In this document: one piece after another, positions 58,641-64,000 of the stretch | Layout of the letters: each line of letters starts with the position of its first letter | Position numbering within the stretch: the first letter of the stretch is position 1 | Assembly: GCA_037178975.1 (NCBI GenBank) | Contig: JASJZH010000004.1 | Coordinates: 1,488,001-1,552,000, forward strand | Direction: 5' to 3' | Source of the DNA: Oscheius tipulae | Taxonomy: Eukaryota > Nematoda > Chromadorea > Rhabditida > Rhabditidae | Length of the DNA: 64,000 nucleotides | Notes under the pieces: generated by a model | What the model saw: only the letters and a program-made list of their open reading frames with translations | Told to the model about the DNA's origin: nothing | Databases searched by the model: none | Translations under genes and position numbers: made by a program

Positions 58641-61600
58641 ATGTTCTTTGGCGGCAAGCAGGAGGCCCATGGCTACGGTGGCGGACCGGATACTCCCGGT
58701 AATATAACAGGAAATGCTGGTCATATTGGTAAGTTCCTACTGTCATAACCAGAGGGACAGAGAGACAAAGAGAGTAGTTTTTAGAACCACCTGGCCCGAA
58801 GCCACTCTCCTTCTGGCTCTGTATCATCATTCCGAATCTGTTTCTTCTGATTTCTTTCGTTCTCAACGCCGTCTGTTTCCTTATCATGGTCGTCAAGAGC
58901 CAGTGTACATTTACGGTAGGAGCCTGTCGCTGTCTCTCTGTCTTTCTGTTCCTCTGTGACTCTCAATTTTCAGAGTCCTCTCAACCTCCTCATGATGACC
59001 TTTCTCCTGACCATGGCCTACAATACTCTGAATCAGATGATCTGCTCTATTCTTGGTGAAGTCCTCGGTATGGAGGGACAGTCAATGCTCCAATTTTGTC
59101 AGGTAAAACTTTTGCAAGCTGAAGGGGTGGGTGTGAAGAAAGACTAATTGCACGGAGATGGTGATTTTGAAGAGAACATGCATAGGCGGGAAGAAAAATA
59201 TTGTGGAAAGGTGGAAAGATGGAAAGTTCAAACCCAGGATTTAGTTTTCTCAGTTATTGTTGTTTGTTGTTTCAAGGCTGCGAAAAAGATGGACAAGCTG
59301 TTCTATAAACACTCGGTTCCCCTATTTACGATTTTTGGAATCAAAAACGTTTTTCCAAAACTTTAGCTCGACTCTAGGTATCTTTCAACACATTCCTTGA
59401 TGTGTTTACATTTTATCAAAGACCAAATTAATGGCAATATTCAATTTGAAGTTATTTGCCAGCATGACTGATAATTTAATGGAACTCAGGTGTGAGCCCC
59501 ATGTACATTCTTTCAATAAGAAAGAAGGAATCAGGGTAGAGATTGGAAGTTTTTGTTTTCTGTTATAAAATCTCATATAACTATCTCAAGCGGACAGACC
59601 TATTGCTGTTGTTGTATGCACTTGTACACTATGAATTTCGAGAGCACAAACAGCCAGCATAGCCTCGAAACTAAACTTTTCACTGACAGTACTAATAAGT
59701 TGGAAAATCTAGCCCTCGAAACCGTACGGTCGAGACGTTGTTTACAGACGAGACGGTACGGGAACGTGCAATAAATCTAGACGGTACCGATGCGGAGCTA
59801 TTGAACAGAGAAAGTAGTACGGGTGACATTTTTCTGGCTACAGAAGCGTTAATGGGCAGCTTTATTTCAGCAGAAGAGATAGTACGGGTGAGAACGGGAA
59901 TGAGTACAGGAAATGTCAGTCTAGATGGTGCGGATGAAATGTTCCTGCGTCTTCCAAGACAGCACAAACCCAATTTTTTGACATTCTAAATGGTACGGGA
60001 AGAGCAGTGCTGATAATTGAGACAGCACGGCTGCGACTTACTAATCAGTTTTTCAGATCAGTGACATTTTCTCCTCCTACTTCTCGGTCGGCCTGCTCTT
60101 CCTGGTCGGAATGAACCGTGCCTCTGTCTACTGTTTCCCCTGGCTCGTCAAGAACTTCTTCCCACGGAAACGTCTAATTCTCTTCCTCATCTTCGCTCTT
60201 CTCATGAGCATCGCCCTCTCGATTTTCTGCTACTACCACTGCGGAATGAGCCGCTCGATGGGGACTGACGGCTACTATGACGACTACGTCAGTGACGTGA
60301 CCATGCTTACGGTAACTTTATCAAATCTTTATTGGGAAATCAGAATGTTTCAGGTTTTCAGCTACCTTTCCTACGCAATCGCTCTCTCCTCGACCGTTTT
60401 CTACCTTCGTGTCTACCTGTACCTGAAGGAACAGCGGACTGGAGCTGTGCACGATAAGACCAAGGAACTGTTGGACAGGGCCGAGAAGGCCAATTGTCGA
60501 CAGGGAGCTTTCATTCTGTTCATGTACTCGGTAGGGCATACCACTATCATTGTTTGCTTAGAACTGAGAGAGCTAGCAGCGAAACCTTCAAAAGCGGCTC
60601 CCTACTTACAGAAAAGATTGACAAAGCTGAGTTGACATTCAGAAAACCGTGCCATTGTCGAGATTGAAGCTATAGCTGTGAAAAGCTAATGGAGGAATAT
60701 AGGAGCTAACAGTGAAGTAACAAAGAGAACTCAAAAGTGGCGTCCATGTTTTGGTAGGGTTGGTCACCGGCCCGCGCCAATGTTGACTCCCCTGGACGAA
60801 GTTGTCCTTTGAGACTTGCTCCATGCGGACCAGGCAGCGAGGACAGGTCGAATATACTCGCGCACACTATACTCGGAACATTTATAAAATCAGTATAACA
60901 ATATTAGTATAATGTTTCCAACGGTGTGGGGACAGAAAAACAATTCATTGAAAGATTTTTTGGAGGCTCCCACCACGAAGTTACAGTAACCCTGGCTCGA
61001 GCAGATTGATTTTCTACAATTGTGTTATCGAAGTCAGTGACCAAGAATACTTGTCAACAAAATTGAAGAAAAAAATGCGTTGAAAGCCCGGCATAGTGTG
61101 CAAGCGTATGCTCGAAATGAGTTCCACAGTTTTTATCTTCCCCCAAATATACGCCTTGCTGACGCAGGGCCGATGGGCAACTCTATGAAATTAGGAAATG
61201 GAGGCCTTGTATCACTGAGTAGAGCTCTTGATTCACAACTTTTTAGTTTCAGTACCTTTCTAAAAGCCGCCGGAATTGCTTGTGAGCGCTATTTCCGGGA
61301 TCGTAGTTTTAGATTAATGGTCGACAAGACCTGTTGTGAACATCCAACGATATAATGGATCTCAAAGAGACGTCCATCTTTTATGTTTCAAGTGTGTTAG
61401 AAAGAGCCAGTTGATGCAGTTGCTACAGCATATACATATTTGCCTTTCAATGCAGAAACTTGTAGATCTCATTGGTCTTCTTCATCCTGGCCAACACCCT
61501 AGACACCATGGATCAATGGCAAATGATTCTGCATGTCGTCCAGGAAGTTGTCCAGTCCCTGCCAGGTCTGGGAATCCCTCTCTCACTCATTTTCCTCTGC

Positions 61601-61735
61601 CCGGAGATGAAGTACACGTGCCGACGACTTCGAGCTGGAAAGTCGCTGTGCAAGTGCAACGACAAGAGAAGCTCGGCGGACAGTGGTGGTCGTAGCACCC
61701 GGCGTACCACTCTTTCCCTCGTTTCTACTTATTGA
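58641..61735 (+). CDS. Seven-transmembrane receptor 2, paralogue of receptor 1
   Basis: Exons in phase: 58641-58728, 58785-58915, 58974-59102, 60057-60311, 60354-60530, 61466-61735 (349 residues). Exons 4 and 5 have exactly the same lengths (255 and 177 bp) as in receptor 1, and all intron phases agree, so this is a tandem duplicate. The N terminus is Gly-rich with a sequon (GNIT). Helices include LCIIIPNLFLLISFVLNAVC (TM1), LNLLMMTFLLTMAYNTL (TM2), SSYFSVGLLFLVGMNRASVY (TM3, NR motif), LILFLIFALLMSIALSIFCY (TM4), SYLSYAIALSSTVFYLRVYL (TM5), GAFILFMYSISLVFFILAN (TM6), and QSLPGLGIPLSLIFLCPEMK (TM7). The shared VHDKTKELL loop and a tail ending in RTTLSLVSTY match the paralogue. Introns 3 (0.95 kb) and 5 (0.93 kb) are longer than in receptor 1. 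Ligand unknown. Confidence 0.75.
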
Positions 61736-61762
61736 ACTTGGAGGAAGGAAAAATTTGTTGAC

Positions 61763-61768
61763 AATAAA
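61763..61768 (+). terminator. AATAAA polyadenylation signal of receptor 2
   Basis: A canonical hexamer lies 28 bp after the receptor 2 stop codon. Confidence 0.65.
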
Positions 61769-61799
61769 TATTTCATTTAGTATTGAGCCACTGTCTATC

Positions 61800-62535
61800 T
61801 CTGGGACAGGGGACTTGGGACAGGGAACAGCACAATTGATGCAGGGAACACCTACAAAATCAACAGAAACTAGTACGGAGCCAGAACTACGAGAGCAGCA
61901 AAGAAACAGCTTCCAGGGCTTTTACGCCTGTAGCTTCTACCATAACAGAACAGACGTTCAGTCTTCATGAACATTCCATCTGCTTCCACCGAGTAGTTCC
62001 TCCCAATACGCAGTGGCACAGCTCGTCTTCTCTTTCACTCTTCAGCACCGGCCCGAACGAATCCTGGAAACATCGAGCAACAAGCACGTTGAAAAAGTCT
62101 CTACTGTCGATTTGCTTGTGGTGGACTTGCAGGTAGCTTTCTTATAGCAGGCTCTTTTCCGAATACAAAATGCGAGTAATTGCGGTGTGACGCTACTGTT
62201 CGCAATTTCTACGGTCGCTGTCTGTGAGCAAAAGTAGAGTTTACTGATAGAGGGAAGGCTGACAGCGTACTGATCCCAAATTGCTTAGGGGCAGAAACCA
62301 TAAGGACAGAAATTGACAGCTTGATCGACAGTAGAGACTTTTTCTATTTGGTATTTGTTCGATGTTTTCAGGATCCATCCGGACCAGTGTTGGAAAGAGA
62401 ACAAGAAGACGAGCTATAGCTCCTGAAAGCTGTTTCTATGCTGCTCTCGTAGTTCTGTCTCCGTGCTAGGTTCGTTGGTTTTGTTAGTGCTCCTGAATCA
62501 ATTGTGCTGTCCCCTGTCCCTGTCCTTACCTCTGA
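61800..62535. mobile_element. Fold-back (inverted repeat) element, about 0.73 kb
   Basis: The left arm reads GGGACAGGGAACAGCACAAT, then AGAACTACGAGAGCAGCA and GAAACAGCTTCCAGG. The right arm is its imperfect reverse complement (ATGCTGCTCTCGTAGTTCTG, then CAATTGTGCTGTCCCCTGTC). Arms are roughly 130 bp, with more divergence than the 41 kb element. It fills the gap between receptor 2 and the carboxylesterase. No coding frame is credible inside. Confidence 0.75.
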
Positions 62536-62554
62536 ATATTTGTCACATCAAACT

Positions 62555-62560
62555 TTTATT
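62555..62560 (-). terminator. AATAAA polyadenylation signal of the carboxylesterase
   Basis: On the minus strand AATAAA starts 15 bases after the stop codon. Confidence 0.65.
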
Positions 62561-62574
62561 GAGTACCACGTGTT

Positions 62575-64000
62575 CTAAAGCTTGGGTTGGTCTTGAAAAT
62601 CCATAGAACCGACGATCTTGGGATGGGTGAGATTCCGTGGAGAGATGCGTGTGTTCCAGAAGTCGACTCTTCTGCCCTGAAACCATCTATGCCTTTCAGA
62701 AGCTCGGTTTTATCAGACGGATGAAACAATTTCAAAATACCTGGTAATCATCTCCCATTTTTGGCTCTGGCAATCGAATTTTCAGATGTCTATAGGGCTG
62801 ATCACTCCTATGCTTGTCCCACACGCCTGTATCTTTTACGTTCGGATTTCCGTACTTGGCAAAGTTCGTGAAGTACGAGGTCATGATGGCTATCATCCGG
62901 CAGTCGGCCTCATTCGGTCGGAATTTTGATATTATACCCTTGCCCAAAATGTAGCGGATTTCCGTGCAATGAGTCGCAGCTGAATATTATTGTTTCTGTC
63001 TCTGTATCTCTCTGTCTCTCTGTCTTTTCAATCATGAAGAGGTCAAGAACGAACCCCGGAATGGAAGGAGCCACCTAAATAGACCGAATCCATCTGGATT
63101 GCAGTGCTCAAAGCTGTAAAAATAGACGTCGTGGCCGAGATGAGCCATCTTTTTGGCGTAGGAGAAGACGCCATTGTTGATGGATAGGTCACCAAGCATC
63201 TGTAAGTATTTTGTTCTGCTTCTGATCCCTGCAATGGCTGTATCAGTACCTTCGCTAGTTTAATAGAAGTAGAAGTAAAAACTCAAGAAAAAATCTTCTC
63301 GAGATCCTACCTGCAGATTCTTCTTCACCACAGCCTGATGATCCTTCGGATGTGTGTCTCCGAGATAAAAGTCCACCAGCTCCTTGCGAACTTTCTCGAA
63401 TTCTTCCCCGTAGTCGGGCTCTTTGATTATGACTCGGGTGAATTTTCGCATTCCTTCCACCGTTGTTTTTAGATTTCCAAGAGCTGCTGAAGGTACACTT
63501 AGTCTGACAGAGACAAGGACAGAGGCAGAGACAGTGACAGACAGATTTTCCTCACCGAAAAAGAGTCCCTCCCACTCTGTCGTCCCAGTCATTACTGTCT
63601 TCTTTGGCATTTTCCGACGAAGTTCGGCTATTGGTGCAGGAAAGAAGTCGCCGTCAAAGTTGGGAACAAAAGCCAAAAAACCAGCATGTGACTGGATGAA
63701 TCTCTGTAATTTGATTTTTCACGCTTGGCATCTTAAGAGAGGAATTAAATTCTAACCGATGCACGGTATTTTGCTCATCGAACCTTCAGGAAGTGACAAA
63801 GCTTTTACCTTCTTCTGGTGCATGCCAGTCATTCCAATTTCCAGCTTCCCGATCGGCTGCGCTCTCATAAACTCCAAAACAGCTTCGGAATCCTTGATAT
63901 TTCCCGAAAAGCCAACATGCTTCGCATACTCTCGGCTTATTTCTGTCTCTGCTTCTCGGCTCCTAAAGGCAAAGTCATTCTCAGCACTTCCTGCCATCGC
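62575..64000 (-). CDS. Type-B carboxylesterase, 3' part only (5' end outside window)
   Basis: An alpha/beta-hydrolase that cleaves carboxylic esters. Minus-strand exons in phase: 63809-64000 (cut by the window end), 63556-63703, 63311-63486, 63055-63199, 62741-62979, 62575-62676. The visible protein starts AMAGSAENDFAF, which matches the sequence shortly after the nucleophile elbow, so the catalytic Ser itself lies beyond the window. The catalytic acid is probably the Glu in MTGTTEWEGLFFG. The catalytic His is in RAATHCTEIRYILGKG. The usual FTNFAKYGNPN block precedes the C-terminal WDKHRSDQPYRHLKIRLPEP and a TRISPRNL end. A SYAKKM then YFYSFEHCNPDGFG segment is nematode-carboxylesterase-like. 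It has no cholinesterase-type tetramerisation tail and no GPI tail, so a general esterase is more likely than acetylcholinesterase. Confidence 0.94.

Noticed and set aside
58478-58702. Upstream coding exon of receptor 2 (frame MHHLPQSSSC...)
   Set aside because: It overlaps the true first exon in another frame. Comparison with receptor 1 shows that exon 1 should be short and hydrophilic, as in the 58641 model.
62200-62400. Coding remnant of a transposase inside the 62-kb inverted repeat
   Set aside because: No frame exceeds a few dozen codons and no DDE-type motif is seen.

Overview
The window is animal nuclear DNA, most likely from a nematode. Genes are split into short exons (roughly 50-500 bp). 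Introns begin GT and end in a compact TTTCAG-type acceptor. Several genes have a perfect TTTCAG-like acceptor within a few bases of the start codon, as expected for spliced-leader trans-splicing, and one strand carries a run of closely spaced co-oriented genes resembling a nematode operon. Two tandem seven-helix receptors of divergent, nematode-chemoreceptor-like type agree with this. A flatworm or a tardigrade cannot be excluded from the sequence alone. All gene models below were built by hand from reading frames, splice-site phase and remembered family sequence; no alignment was run.

Layout. 98-3798 (+): a 5'-truncated little elongation complex subunit 2 (ICE2/NARG2). 4769-8168 (+): CPSF6, the large CFIm subunit. 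8169-20024: about 12 kb with no credible gene, holding a tRNA-Asp, two fold-back elements and CT-rich tracts. 20025-26102 (+): Prickle (PET, three LIM domains, C-terminal CaaX), with a second tRNA-Asp in antisense inside an intron. 27805-30159 (+): SEC13. 30221-32712 (-): cyclin Q, with a possible unidentified gene nested on the opposite strand in its first intron. 32859-35527 (-): tubulin cofactor E. 35859-39024 (-): SLC41-type Mg2+ transporter. 39205-40623 (-): NAA10. 42656-45453 (+): nucleolin-like protein with the RGG domain at its N terminus. 49840-55164 (+): V-ATPase subunit a. 56054-57929 and 58641-61735 (+): two paralogous seven-helix receptors. 62575-64000 (-): 3' part of a type-B carboxylesterase.

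How the genes fit together. Most are housekeeping genes: snRNA transcription (ICE2), mRNA 3' processing (CPSF6), COPII/nuclear pore (SEC13), cyclin-dependent kinase control (CCNQ), tubulin folding (TBCE), Mg2+ transport (SLC41), N-terminal acetylation (NAA10), ribosome biogenesis (nucleolin) and organelle acidification (V-ATPase a). NAA10, SLC41, TBCE and CCNQ lie head-to-tail on the minus strand with gaps of about 180, 330 and 150 bp and could be one polycistronic unit.

The non-coding part is shaped by repeats. There are at least five fold-back (long inverted repeat) elements of 0.25-0.8 kb and one perfect 33-bp hairpin. A short CACAAC/TAACTGT-type repeat recurs in introns of ICE2, TBCE and SLC41. 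Other dispersed intronic repeats and many degenerate TCTCTGTC tracts are also present. I did not find a clearly new biochemical system. The most notable points are the candidate four-gene operon, the nested antisense gene, the permuted nucleolin, the receptor tandem and the fold-back element family.
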